Shown: positions 24,480-32,620 of the stretch, piece after piece
Numbering within the stretch: the first letter of the stretch is position 1
Layout: each line of letters opens with the position of its first letter
Assembly: GCF_051549785.1 (NCBI RefSeq)
Contig: NZ_CP189974.1
Coordinates: 620,001 to 684,000, forward strand
Direction: 5' to 3'
Length of the DNA stretch: 64,000 nt
Source: Caldatribacterium sp051549785
GTDB taxonomy: Bacteria > Atribacterota > Atribacteria > Atribacterales > Caldatribacteriaceae
Program-made: the position numbers and the translations under genes
The notes under the pieces: model-generated
What the model saw: only the letters and a program-made list of their open reading frames with translations
What the model was told of the DNA's origin: nothing
Database searches by the model: none

Positions 24480-25121
24480 TTATACCTGCGCCCGGGATGC
24501 TGGCAAGCTCTCTTTTGGGTCTTCCCCCCTGGTGGCTCCAGAGACTTTGCGAATGACCTTTCCCTGGATTGAGAGGGTGGTGATGGTGAGGGGGAGCACC
24601 TTTCCGCTTATCCTGATGCCCTCCTCCACGAGTCGCACAAGGCCAAAACAACAGGGGACCTCCATGTGGAGGACCTCAAGGGAGGCAATGGTGTTCCTCC
24701 GGAGGATTTCGGTGAGCTTCTCCGCATATCCCCGGGGAGGGTCGAGTTTGGGGCAGGCGATGAGCACCCTTCGCCCTCCAAGGAGGGTGGAGAAATCCGG
24801 TGCCACGAAGGCGGTGCAGTCTGCGGCGATGACGAGGTTCTCCGGAAAGGGGGTGAATGGAGAGACAAGGGCAAGCTGAACGGGCCAGGAAGGCCATGCT
24901 TCAAGAGACGTGTGCGGACACGCTGCGATGGGTCTTTCCACCAGGCGAATGGCGCCTTGAGGACACTGGGGAATGCAGCTTCCCAAGCCATCGCAGAGGA
25001 ATTCCCGAATGACTTTTGCCTTCCCATTCACCAGGGCGATAACTCCCTCATGACAGGCAGCCACACATTGCCCGCATCCATTGCATTTTGCCTCATCGAT
25101 TTCAATGATCTTTCGTACCAC
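24480..25121 (-). CDS. 4Fe-4S dicluster ferredoxin-like protein
   Basis: A 213-residue protein with two 4Fe-4S motifs near the N-terminus: CNGCGQCVAACHEGV (about 13-27) and CDGLGSCIPQCPQGAI (about 43-58). The remaining 150 residues contain further cysteines (AACPH, AADC, ACP, VPCCFG), which resemble proteins that bind an extra cluster or interact with hydrogenase/oxidoreductase partners. It is probably a cytoplasmic electron carrier or assembly factor. The GTG start at 25121 has GAGGAG upstream, and a good promoter lies at 25155-25183. A DUF362 ferredoxin protein is encoded divergently. Confidence 0.82.
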   Translation of the reverse strand: MVRKIIEIDEAKCNGCGQCVAACHEGVIALVNGKAKVIREFLCDGLGSCIPQCPQGAIRLVERPIAACPHTSLEAWPSWPVQLALVSPFTPFPENLVIAADCTAFVAPDFSTLLGGRRVLIACPKLDPPRGYAEKLTEILRRNTIASLEVLHMEVPCCFGLVRLVEEGIRISGKVLPLTITTLSIQGKVIRKVSGATRGEDPKESLPASRAQV

Positions 25122-25154
25122 TGAGATCGCCTCTCCTCTTTGTCATTTTTAAGC

Positions 25155-25183
25155 ACTTTAATACCTAAATTAAACGGTGTCAA
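25155..25183 (-). promoter_or_regulatory. Promoter of the ferredoxin/HAD operon
   Basis: On the minus strand TTGACA (25178-25183) and TAAAGT (25155-25160) are 17 bases apart, in an A/T-rich stretch, about 34 bases before the GTG start. Confidence 0.6.
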
Positions 25184-25348
25184 GCCTGCTGAAGGGAAGT
25201 TCGGTGCACCTTACCCGTCCTTTTGTGGGTCTTTTGCAGCATTCCCGATCGTCCCAGACCACGGGAAAGGGGAGCAGAAAAAGGGCGAAAGGAGAGTATA
25301 ATGAGGTGAAGAAGCGAAAATATGGCGGAGAAATCGGAGGTTCAAATC

Positions 25349-26461
25349 ATGGCTTCGACGGTGTACTTCGTCGGCTTGCGGGCAGAGAATGAGCGCAGTA
25401 CGGTCCTGGGACGCCTGACAACCTGCACGAGGAAACTCCTTGAGGGGAAGCTCTCCTCAGGAGACCTCGTGGCGGTGAAGCTCCACTTTGGAGAACGGGG
25501 CAATCACGGCTTCATCCGACCGGTTTTCGTTCGGGCGGTGGTCGAGGTTGTCCGGGAGCTTGGAGGGAAACCCTTCCTCACCGATACCAACACCCTCTAC
25601 ACCGGCTTCAGGCACAACGCCTTCGACCATCTGGAGACGGCCCTTTTCCACGGGTTCGGGTACCCGGCAGTCCCCGCTCCTTTAGTCATCGCCGACGGCC
25701 TTCGGGGGAAAGACCACCGGGAGGTCGAGGTCAACCTCAGGCATTTCCGGAAAGTTACCATCGCTTCGGCCATTCAGGAGGCCGATTTTCTCCTTGTGAT
25801 GACCCACGTGAAGGGGCATATCGAGGCAGGGCTCGGCGGCGCGATCAAAAACGTCGGCATGGGCTGTGCTTCCCGGGTGGGGAAGCAGATGCAACACGGG
25901 GGGACTTTTCTCCCGGGAATCCGAAAGGAGAAGTGCATCGGGTGCCGGCGGTGCATCCTCCACTGCCCTCAGGGAGCCCTCTTCCTCGATGAGCACAGGA
26001 AGGCCGGGGTACGGCCGGAGCTCTGCATTGGGTGTGCTGAGTGTCTCCTTTTCTGCCCCACCGGGGCCATCGATGCGGCATTCTCGGCGAAGAGCGAACT
26101 CCTCCAGGAACGGATGGTGGAGTACGCCTTTGGGGCCCTGAAGGAGAAGGGCGGGAAGGTGGCCTTCCTCAACTTCCTCCTTGATATCAGCCCCGACTGC
26201 GACTGCGCTCCCTGGCACGATGCAAGCATCGTTCCCGATATCGGGATTCTTGGGTCTTCTGATATCGTGGCTATTGACCAGGCTTCGGCAGACCTCATCA
26301 ATAGAGCTTGGGGCCTTGAGAATTCAAAGCTTGGGAAACCCCTTCCCCCGGGAGAGGACAAGCTTTCCGCTGTTCACCCCACGGCGCTGTGGCAGCGGCA
26401 AATCGACTATGCCGAAGAAATCGGCCTGGGGAGCAAAGCGTACGTGCTTGAGGAGGCATAA
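25349..26461 (+). CDS. DUF362 protein with two 4Fe-4S clusters
   Basis: A 370-residue protein. The N-terminal DUF362 domain (about residues 1-185) shows VAVKLHFGERGNHGFIRP and LLVMTHVKGHIEAGLGGAIKNVGMGCASR. It is followed by a ferredoxin domain with CIGCRRCILHCPQGAL and CIGCAECLLFCPTGAI, then a C-terminal segment with DCDCAPWHDASIVPDIGIL. DUF362 proteins are presumed redox proteins of anaerobes; no specific partner is known. I prefer ATG 25349 (GGAGG eight bases upstream) over ATG 25322. A TATAAT at 25297-25302 may be the -10 box. It is transcribed away from another ferredoxin gene. Confidence 0.87.
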   Translation: MASTVYFVGLRAENERSTVLGRLTTCTRKLLEGKLSSGDLVAVKLHFGERGNHGFIRPVFVRAVVEVVRELGGKPFLTDTNTLYTGFRHNAFDHLETALFHGFGYPAVPAPLVIADGLRGKDHREVEVNLRHFRKVTIASAIQEADFLLVMTHVKGHIEAGLGGAIKNVGMGCASRVGKQMQHGGTFLPGIRKEKCIGCRRCILHCPQGALFLDEHRKAGVRPELCIGCAECLLFCPTGAIDAAFSAKSELLQERMVEYAFGALKEKGGKVAFLNFLLDISPDCDCAPWHDASIVPDIGILGSSDIVAIDQASADLINRAWGLENSKLGKPLPPGEDKLSAVHPTALWQRQIDYAEEIGLGSKAYVLEEA

Positions 26462-26480
26462 TAAAAGACAGAGGAGGGGT

Positions 26481-27485
26481 CTGGCCTTCGGGGAGAATGT
26501 TTCTCCGACACGGCGTTCGCTTCTCTTCAGATTGTACTGCCTTTCCCGGGAAATCCAGAGGGGTTCTTTCCCCAACGTGGAACGCCTTGCCGCACTGCTT
26601 GAAGTCAGCAAGCGTACGGTATACCGGTACCTGGAACTCCTCCGTGACGATTTCGGGGCTCCTCTCCTCTTTGACCGGGCAAGGGGCGGGTACTGTTTCA
26701 CCGAACCGTGGGACTTCCCCTTTCCCGAGCTCACCGAGGGAGAGGTGCTTTCGCTCTTTATCCTCGTCAACGTCCTCAAGCATTTTGCCGGTACTCCTCT
26801 TGAGAGTGCCTTCCAGAGTCTCAGGAAGAAACTCGAGAGGTTTTTCCCCGCTCCTTTCGGAGACGCTTCACCTCGCCTTGACATGGTGCTCTCGCCCTTC
26901 GTTACAGTCCTTCGCCCCCAGGTTGAGGTGGGGGAGGTCTTCGGTCTTCTCTTTGAGGCCATCAGAAAACGGAAGCGGGTTCGTCTCACGTACCGGTCTC
27001 TTTCTTCGGGAGAAGTAACGACCCGTGAGGTCGAGCCGTACCACCTTTACAACTTCGAGGGCGTCTGGTACCTCTGTGGCTTTTGCCTTTTACGGAAAGA
27101 GATTCGGGATTTTGCCCTGGACCGGATAGTGGGTGTTACGGTGCTCCCGGAAGAGGAGTTCGAGATTCCTGCGGATTTCGACCCCCAGGAGTACCTCTCC
27201 CGGGCTTTCCGCATGTTCCGTGGGGAAACCTGTAAGATTGTGGTGCGCTTTGACTCATATCAGGCCCGCTGGATTCGGGAACGCATCTGGCACCCTACCC
27301 AGAGGATTACCGAGCTTGAGGATGGAGGACTGCTCTTTGAGGTGGAGGCAAATCCCGAGGAGATCAAAAGGTGGATTATCGGGTATGGGAGTCATGCAGA
27401 AATCGTGAGTCCTCCTTTCCTTCGTGAGGAGGTGAAAGAAGAAATTCAAAAAACTCTGTCGCGGTACATTCAGACTGACACGTAG
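26481..27485 (+). CDS. HTH-WYL transcriptional regulator
   Basis: A 334-residue regulator. The N-terminal helix-turn-helix has FPNVERLAALLEVSKRTVYRYLELL; the middle domain links to a WYL ligand-binding domain (about residues 170-250: RVRLTYRS, REVEPYHLYNFEGVWYLCGFC, RDFALDRIVGV); and a C-terminal WCX-like domain follows (ETCKIVVRFDSYQARWIRERIW). The start is uncertain. An in-frame CTG at 26481 behind GAGGAGG gives the natural N-terminus, while a TTG at 26532 would lose a helix. WYL regulators commonly sit beside CRISPR-Cas and other defence genes and bind nucleic-acid-derived ligands. Its 3' end overlaps a palindrome just ahead of cas6, so it is a likely cas-operon regulator (inference). Confidence 0.85.
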   Translation: MAFGENVSPTRRSLLFRLYCLSREIQRGSFPNVERLAALLEVSKRTVYRYLELLRDDFGAPLLFDRARGGYCFTEPWDFPFPELTEGEVLSLFILVNVLKHFAGTPLESAFQSLRKKLERFFPAPFGDASPRLDMVLSPFVTVLRPQVEVGEVFGLLFEAIRKRKRVRLTYRSLSSGEVTTREVEPYHLYNFEGVWYLCGFCLLRKEIRDFALDRIVGVTVLPEEEFEIPADFDPQEYLSRAFRMFRGETCKIVVRFDSYQARWIRERIWHPTQRITELEDGGLLFEVEANPEEIKRWIIGYGSHAEIVSPPFLREEVKEEIQKTLSRYIQTDT

Positions 27486-27490
27486 TGTCA
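27476..27490. promoter_or_regulatory. 15-bp palindrome, candidate operator before the cas operon
   Basis: TGACAC-GTA-GTGTCA is a perfect inverted repeat with a 3-base centre. It overlaps the stop codon of the WYL regulator gene and ends 11 bases before a -10-like TACAAT (27502-27507). No good -35 box is at the right distance, as expected for a regulated or activator-dependent promoter. It is a natural candidate for the WYL regulator binding site controlling cas6 onward. Confidence 0.55.
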
Positions 27491-27617
27491 CCGGCTTCGG
27501 GTACAATGGGAGTGGAAGTTTGGTTCTGTGTGCAGGGGGTTATGCAAGGGGAGCTTGCCGTGAAGGGGACGGGCGTGGGACCTCATTTTTGGGGAGCGTA
27601 CCGGAGGATGGCGCAAG

Positions 27618-28373
27618 ATGCAGCTTCTTGTTACATTGACCGGAAGCAGAGAAATCGTCCTGCCGTTTGAGCACAACCACCTCTTGCAGGCGGTCATCTA
27701 CCACCATATAGAGCAGCCAACTCTCAGGGACCTCCTGCACAATCAGGGTTTTGCTTTCGGCAAGCGGCGTTTCAAGCTTTTTGCCTTCTCGCGCCTCATG
27801 GGGAAATTCAGGGTTCTCGGAGAAAAAGGGGAAATTGCCTTCACCCCTCCCTGCCGGCTGGTCGTCTGCTCGCCTCTCCTTGCGGTGGTGGAGGAGATGG
27901 CAAAGGGGTTGTTGCAGCAGGGACAGGTTCGCCTGGGAAAGAACAGGCTCACCGTGGGGTCTGTTGAGGTTCGGGATACGGAAGTCACAGGAAACTGCAT
28001 CACCGTGCGCATGCTCTCACCTCTAACTGTCTATAGTACCCTCGAGAACGCCGGGAAATCCTTCACGTACTACTACTCGCCTTTCGAGCCCCGTTTTGCT
28101 GAGCTCGTCGGGGAAAACCTGGCCAGGAAATACCAGCTTGTCTTTGGGCAATCGGCAGACCTTTCCGGCTTCAGCATCGCCCCTGTGGAGGTGGGAAAGC
28201 AGGACCTAAAAGTGGTCCGCTACAAGGGCACAATCATCAAGGGATGGATGGGGAAATACCGGTTGACCGGAAGGCCAAAGCTTCTTACGGTGGCGCTTGA
28301 TGCGGGCCTGGGAGCCAAGAACTCGCAGGGGTTTGGATGCTGCGAAGTGGTGGAGGAGAGACAAAAGTACTGA
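27618..28373 (+). CDS. cas6: Cas6 CRISPR RNA endoribonuclease
   Basis: A 251-residue RAMP protein that cuts the repeat in pre-crRNA. The N-terminal ferredoxin-like fold contains LPFEHNHLLQAVIYHHI, whose histidines include the likely general base. The C-terminal fold ends in the glycine-rich RAMP loop GLGAKNSQGFGC. The length is typical. ATG 27618 has GGAGG ten bases upstream. It is the first cas gene, after the WYL regulator, and its codon use looks like the host background rather than like the more A/T-rich cas3-cas5 genes behind it. The cut should leave an eight-base GATGGAAAC-derived tag on crRNA, as in related repeats (family knowledge). Confidence 0.93.
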   Translation: MQLLVTLTGSREIVLPFEHNHLLQAVIYHHIEQPTLRDLLHNQGFAFGKRRFKLFAFSRLMGKFRVLGEKGEIAFTPPCRLVVCSPLLAVVEEMAKGLLQQGQVRLGKNRLTVGSVEVRDTEVTGNCITVRMLSPLTVYSTLENAGKSFTYYYSPFEPRFAELVGENLARKYQLVFGQSADLSGFSIAPVEVGKQDLKVVRYKGTIIKGWMGKYRLTGRPKLLTVALDAGLGAKNSQGFGCCEVVEERQKY

Positions 28374-28487
28374 ATTCTACTCGCACACCTGGCTGGTTGG
28401 TGTGAGACGCTACTTCGGAGAAGTTCTGCCGCTATACGGGTGGGAGTGAATCGCCCGGACTTTGAATGTTTCTGTGGAGGGGAAGTA
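28374..28487 (+). other. Spacer between cas6 and cas3 with a stem-loop
   Basis: GCACACC near 28382-28388 can pair with GGTGTGA near 28399-28405, a short stem-loop with no T run. Base composition changes here to a lower GC content that persists to about 34450. It may mark the junction of the effector module with cas6. No gene is seen. Confidence 0.35.
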
Positions 28488-29939
28488 ATGACCCAAAGGG
28501 ACTTTCAACATGAGGTTTTACGAAAATTGTCAGCTAGTCAGTCAGTGTTAGTCATAGCGCCGACTGGTCTTGGGAAAACGAGAGCGGCTTTAGAGCCTTT
28601 TCTACGTGCGTCTGTCAACGGAGGCCTGCTCGGAACGCGATTGATCTATGCTCTGCCTTTGCGGGCGCTCACCAAGGGCGTTGTGGAGGAGTTCAATGAA
28701 TTACGAGCAGGACTTCGACCGATAGTTCATCACGGTGACGCGCCTGAAAGTTGGTTCTTCTCCGAACGGGCTATCGTAACCACTATTGATCAGTATTTTA
28801 CTGCCTTTGCAGGTGCTCCCCTTTCCTGGGCATCGCACTTAAGCCATGCTGCGGCAGGAGCAGTTCTTACCAGCTATTCCGTTTTTGACGAAGTGCATTT
28901 GCTCTCTCCCCAAAAAGGGCTCCACCTGCTCTTTGCTGCCCTCTATCTGCGAAAACGATGGGGGCTTCTATCGTGCGTAATGACTGCCACCTTGCCGTCC
29001 TCTGTAGTGGAATTTTTTGGGCGCTTTTGCGGGCTTGAGAGAGTGGAGGCGACGGACAGAGACGTCCAGGATCGTGACAGTTGGAGGCGGGTGAAACTGG
29101 AGTTAATAGGTAGGCCAACAAACTCTGAAGTTGCGGGCAAGAACAAAGAAAAGCTGCCTATCGCTTTTGAATGGGATGAGAAGACCCCGACCGAATTGGC
29201 CGAATTCGTTTTTGAGAAATGGAATCAGTGGAATGAGCTGGGAATAGACGGTTCGAGGAAAATCATTGTGTTTGTGAATACTGTGGACCGCGCTCTTCAA
29301 GTGTACCGAGAACTGAGAAGCAGACCCAATGTGAATGTTCTGCTGGCGCATTCAAGGTTTACCAAGGAGCATAGAGAAAAAATTGAAGCCGAGTTGCATA
29401 CCTTCTTTGGAAAGAATTCTGGCTCCGAAGAAGCGATTCTCGTGACTACACAGGTAGCGGAGGCCGGGCTAAATATTTCTGCACCTCTGGTCATCACGGA
29501 GCTGTGTCCGATGGATTCACTGATCCAGCGTGCAGGACGCTGCCAGCGATTTAGGCCATCAAACGGGCAAGCAAGCCGCGGAAAAATTCTGGTTGTCAAG
29601 CCCGCGGGAGATGATTGGTATCTTCCGTATGCTGACAAGGTAAGACTTGTTAGAGTAGGTAAAGAAGACAACAAGGAAAAACGAGAGTTTAGCAAACAAC
29701 TCTTTGCTATAGAGTTCACCCAAGCGGTTCTTGAGCAAAGGGTAGGAAAAGACCTGGAGCTTCGGTGGGAGGAGGAAAGACGCCTTGTTGAGCAAGCCTT
29801 GAATCGACTCTACCAATCCTTCCTGAAGGGTTCTGTTGACGTTGAGTTTCAGAAGAGCGAGGAACCTTTCGAGACTCTATTTAACCGTCATAAAGGCAAG
29901 CAGAGGGAGGCCAAAGAGGGGGGAAGCGATGAGGAGTGA
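28488..29939 (+). CDS. cas3: Cas3' helicase of a type I CRISPR system
   Basis: A 483-residue superfamily 2 helicase, the motor that unwinds target DNA for interference. Walker A is APTGLGKT (about residues 24-31), the DEAD-like box is DEVH (134-137), TATLPSS follows at motif III, IIVFVNTVDRA at motif IV, and QRAGRCQRF at motif VI. There is no HD nuclease domain; this is encoded by the next gene. ATG 28488 has GGAGGGGAAG upstream. The C-terminal 70 residues are charged and helical, and the usual Cas3 C-terminal domain appears reduced or missing. The end overlaps the cas3'' start by 11 bases, so the two are probably made in equal amounts. Confidence 0.93.
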   Translation: MTQRDFQHEVLRKLSASQSVLVIAPTGLGKTRAALEPFLRASVNGGLLGTRLIYALPLRALTKGVVEEFNELRAGLRPIVHHGDAPESWFFSERAIVTTIDQYFTAFAGAPLSWASHLSHAAAGAVLTSYSVFDEVHLLSPQKGLHLLFAALYLRKRWGLLSCVMTATLPSSVVEFFGRFCGLERVEATDRDVQDRDSWRRVKLELIGRPTNSEVAGKNKEKLPIAFEWDEKTPTELAEFVFEKWNQWNELGIDGSRKIIVFVNTVDRALQVYRELRSRPNVNVLLAHSRFTKEHREKIEAELHTFFGKNSGSEEAILVTTQVAEAGLNISAPLVITELCPMDSLIQRAGRCQRFRPSNGQASRGKILVVKPAGDDWYLPYADKVRLVRVGKEDNKEKREFSKQLFAIEFTQAVLEQRVGKDLELRWEEERRLVEQALNRLYQSFLKGSVDVEFQKSEEPFETLFNRHKGKQREAKEGGSDEE

Positions 29940-31128
29940 TAAAGCCATAACTCCATCGGAAGCCCTGGGTGCGTATGAGCGGGCATTTCGTGCGGGTTAT
30001 CCCGTCGAAGTGGAAAGCTTGCTACGGGAAATGCTTAATGTACAGGTAGCTGTGGTTGACGATATTGAGGGTGCAAAGCAGCAGATTGCCCAGGGCAAGC
30101 GTTTTAAAACAGTGACGGTACCCTATGGTGTCTTTTTGGGAAAGTCGAAAGGGAAAAAGATCTGGCTGTTGGGTTTCGAATCTTTAAAACAAACCGGGGC
30201 AGGTAATGTTATCCAAAAGGTCGGTTCACAGGAAGAAATCCTTCCCAACCGTACATATATCCTGCTTAGGAGCGAAGCGGGATATAGCCAGACCGAAGGC
30301 TTGACTTTCGAGGGTGAGGGCGAAACTACCGGTTTTGAGGAGGAACCTGAGGCAGAACGGCGAGAAAAGTCTACAGAAGGACGGTTCCAATCTTGGAAGG
30401 AACACAGCTATGGGGTATGGCAGCGCTCGGAACGCATTGCTAATCTATATCGACCATTCGTGGAAGCATGGGCTGGGAATGTTCTGAGTGAACATTGGGA
30501 TGGTGAAGAAAAGAAGAAAAACGCATTTGTCGAGACCGTGCTGTGGGCCATCCGTTTCGCTGCTCTGCTGCACGATGTGGGGAAGTTAAACCAAGAGTGG
30601 CAGGAGGTAGTCTGGAGGAACGAGAAGCACATACAAAATGGATCTGTCAACAAGGACACTTGGGATCCGTTTATTGCTCGAACCAGCTCGGCTTCGGATG
30701 AGGTTAGAAAGCAACTACAGAAACCACCTGCTCATGCCCCTTTTGCTTATCCGTTTCTCAAGACACTGCTTAGGAATTTAGTTGGAGATTACCGTTTGTG
30801 GGATATCGTTGCTTTAGCGGCTGCTCGCCACCATAGTCTTGAAATCACCGGGGCTTTCTCTGATGGTCAATTTCAGTGGATCAGCGGTGCTGAGACTTTT
30901 CTCAAAAGACTGGTAGAGGAAGTCCTTAAGGAATTACCGGAAGAGGACAAAAGGAAGTTAGAAGGCGCCCTTGCTGAAGCATCGAAAGCCATTTGTTTGG
31001 CATCCAAGGCAGACGAACCTCCTGGACCTACTGATGATTTGTACTTTCTGTATTGCCTTGCTAACCGCCTGGTCAAAGTGTGTGACTGGGAAGATGCAGG
31101 AAATCAAGAAATTGAACTTAAAGGGTGA
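29929..31128 (+). CDS. Cas3'' HD nuclease with an N-terminal accessory domain
   Basis: A 399-residue protein. The C-terminal two thirds is an HD-type nuclease: His159 in WKEHSYGVWQRSERIA, His215-Asp216 in LLHDVGKLNQEW, and a later ARHHS pair, giving the metal site that cuts single-stranded DNA. Residues 1 to about 130 form a separate domain ending in ILPNRTYILLRSEAGYSQTEGLTF. This resembles the accessory C-terminal domain usually found behind the Cas3 helicase, so the order here would be helicase / C-terminal-like domain plus HD. That resemblance is inference from pattern. An acidic linker (about 128-150) separates the two domains. Split cas3 is typical of subtype I-A. Confidence 0.85.
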   Translation: MRSDKAITPSEALGAYERAFRAGYPVEVESLLREMLNVQVAVVDDIEGAKQQIAQGKRFKTVTVPYGVFLGKSKGKKIWLLGFESLKQTGAGNVIQKVGSQEEILPNRTYILLRSEAGYSQTEGLTFEGEGETTGFEEEPEAERREKSTEGRFQSWKEHSYGVWQRSERIANLYRPFVEAWAGNVLSEHWDGEEKKKNAFVETVLWAIRFAALLHDVGKLNQEWQEVVWRNEKHIQNGSVNKDTWDPFIARTSSASDEVRKQLQKPPAHAPFAYPFLKTLLRNLVGDYRLWDIVALAAARHHSLEITGAFSDGQFQWISGAETFLKRLVEEVLKELPEEDKRKLEGALAEASKAICLASKADEPPGPTDDLYFLYCLANRLVKVCDWEDAGNQEIELKG

Positions 31129-31133
31129 GTTTT

Positions 31134-32597
31134 ATGGGGCTACCGAGGCCAATCATGCTTAGAAGGGACGTGTTTTATGTGTACAAAACCGGCATCCCCT
31201 TTTTTGACGCTGCCCGCCTGATCGGTGTTGCACACCTTTTCTTTGGCACTGCTTCGGCAGAAGTGGAGGATAAAGGAGCGTACTGGGAGGTTTCGGGAGT
31301 TGCTATAAGGCGAGATGAGCAACAAGTGTTATGGGTTGTCGAACTCATTGATCCTACGGCTATCGAGCGCAGGCTTTTTAAAAACGGCAGTAGATTTCTT
31401 TGGGAGGAGCTATTTCAGCACTTTAGGGAGAAGGATTTGGAGAAACGCAAAGGGCGTAAGCAAGAACTGAAAGCAGAATACGACGCCGCTCTTCAGATAG
31501 GAACCCGTGGTGTGGATCCTCTTGCTAAATACGAAGTGCTTGCACCACGTTCAACTTCTGAAACGCTTAAAAAATATAAAATAAACTTTCAGGAGGCCTC
31601 CGCTGCTACCTTAGGGAGAGCTTTTGCGGCAAAAGTAGATAGTCGTGCTAAGCGCCAGCGGGATGAAATGTACATTTTGCCCATTTTTCGTGAGCGTTTC
31701 GTGCTAAGCGGTTTCTTGGATTATAAACGTGACTTTTCTCATGCTGGTGGTGGATGGGTTGCTGCCATTTGGGCTGCGCTTTCAATTCTTGTAGACCTCA
31801 CTGCAAAACGCCTTCCGGTGGCAGACTTTGCCTATACCCGTGAAGTAAAGGGACCGAACAATCAACCTATCTTTTCAGGGAGTGGCTACCTTGGTCTTGA
31901 AAGACTGTGCATTTATTGGTGGGAGAAAGTTGTTCAGGAGAGTAACCAGAGTTCTATCAACCTCCTGAGAAATCTTCGGTCCTTCTTGCAAAGTACAAGC
32001 GGTGAAAATCATGAACAACTGCAGGCGCTAGCCCGCTGGGTTGCAGATTTTGTAGCGAATCCCAATGTGGAAGCATTGGTAAAGATCCAGCAGCTCAAGG
32101 CTCGTATACTTGCGGCATCGCAGAGTCAGAACGTTTCGAGGTCCAGTGCAGCCCACCAGCTCCTTCATCGGAGCGAGCTCATAAAGGAGGTGGAAAACAT
32201 GCTTTATGTACCAGAAGTACCCTGGCGGGTGACTGAGTCCCTTGCACGCGCCCTGGCTTTCCACGAAAAAGGGTGGATGAACCAGTTTACTCGCCTTGAA
32301 AACGCTCCCGATTTTTCGCAGTTCATTCAACAGGTGGAGCACATCATCTCACGAGGCTATTACAGAGAACAGCTGGGGCAAGGCGAGTGTTTGGGTGTTC
32401 AGGAAGCGTTGACCGGGACCCGCGATCTCGCAAATCGGCTTCTCCAGATGGCACCAGCTCTGCAGGATGAAAAAACCTTCCGTGCATGGAAGGCTATCTT
32501 TCTACTGGACGTGCTGAGCCGGGCGCGCATAAAAAGCGTAGAAGCCACTGGGGAGGCTCAAAAAACTGAAGAGGAGCAGTCTGGGGCCAGTCAATAA
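31134..32597 (+). CDS. cas8: Cas8-like large subunit of the Cascade complex
   Basis: A 487-residue protein in the large-subunit position between cas3'' and cas7. It lacks motifs of known catalytic families. It opens FYVYKTGIPFFDAARLIGVAHLFFG and is mixed alpha/beta to about residue 350. The remaining part is entirely helical, as in Cas8 proteins whose C-terminus forms the small-subunit-like bundle. Large subunits recognise the PAM in type I systems. The N-terminal wording is closest to Cas8a1/Csx13-type proteins, but I hold this loosely. ATG 31134 follows AAGGGTGAG; a GTG at 31125 is possible. A strong internal start lies within it (see cas11). Confidence 0.72.
   Translation: MGLPRPIMLRRDVFYVYKTGIPFFDAARLIGVAHLFFGTASAEVEDKGAYWEVSGVAIRRDEQQVLWVVELIDPTAIERRLFKNGSRFLWEELFQHFREKDLEKRKGRKQELKAEYDAALQIGTRGVDPLAKYEVLAPRSTSETLKKYKINFQEASAATLGRAFAAKVDSRAKRQRDEMYILPIFRERFVLSGFLDYKRDFSHAGGGWVAAIWAALSILVDLTAKRLPVADFAYTREVKGPNNQPIFSGSGYLGLERLCIYWWEKVVQESNQSSINLLRNLRSFLQSTSGENHEQLQALARWVADFVANPNVEALVKIQQLKARILAASQSQNVSRSSAAHQLLHRSELIKEVENMLYVPEVPWRVTESLARALAFHEKGWMNQFTRLENAPDFSQFIQQVEHIISRGYYREQLGQGECLGVQEALTGTRDLANRLLQMAPALQDEKTFRAWKAIFLLDVLSRARIKSVEATGEAQKTEEEQSGASQ
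32199..32597 (+). CDS. cas11: Internal in-frame start in cas8: candidate Cas11 small subunit
   Basis: Inside cas8, AAAGGAGGTG (32183-32192) lies six bases before an in-frame ATG at 32199. This is a near-perfect ribosome binding site, better than that of cas8 itself. Translation would give 132 residues beginning MLYVPEVPWRV, the all-helical C-terminal part of Cas8. The size and fold match Cas11 small subunits. In subtypes I-B, I-C and I-D, Cas11 is made this way by internal translation of the large-subunit gene (established in published work). No separate cas11 gene is present in the locus. That this start is used here is inference. Confidence 0.65.
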   Translation: MLYVPEVPWRVTESLARALAFHEKGWMNQFTRLENAPDFSQFIQQVEHIISRGYYREQLGQGECLGVQEALTGTRDLANRLLQMAPALQDEKTFRAWKAIFLLDVLSRARIKSVEATGEAQKTEEEQSGASQ

Positions 32598-32620
32598 TCA
32601 ACAATAGGGAGGGATAAACT

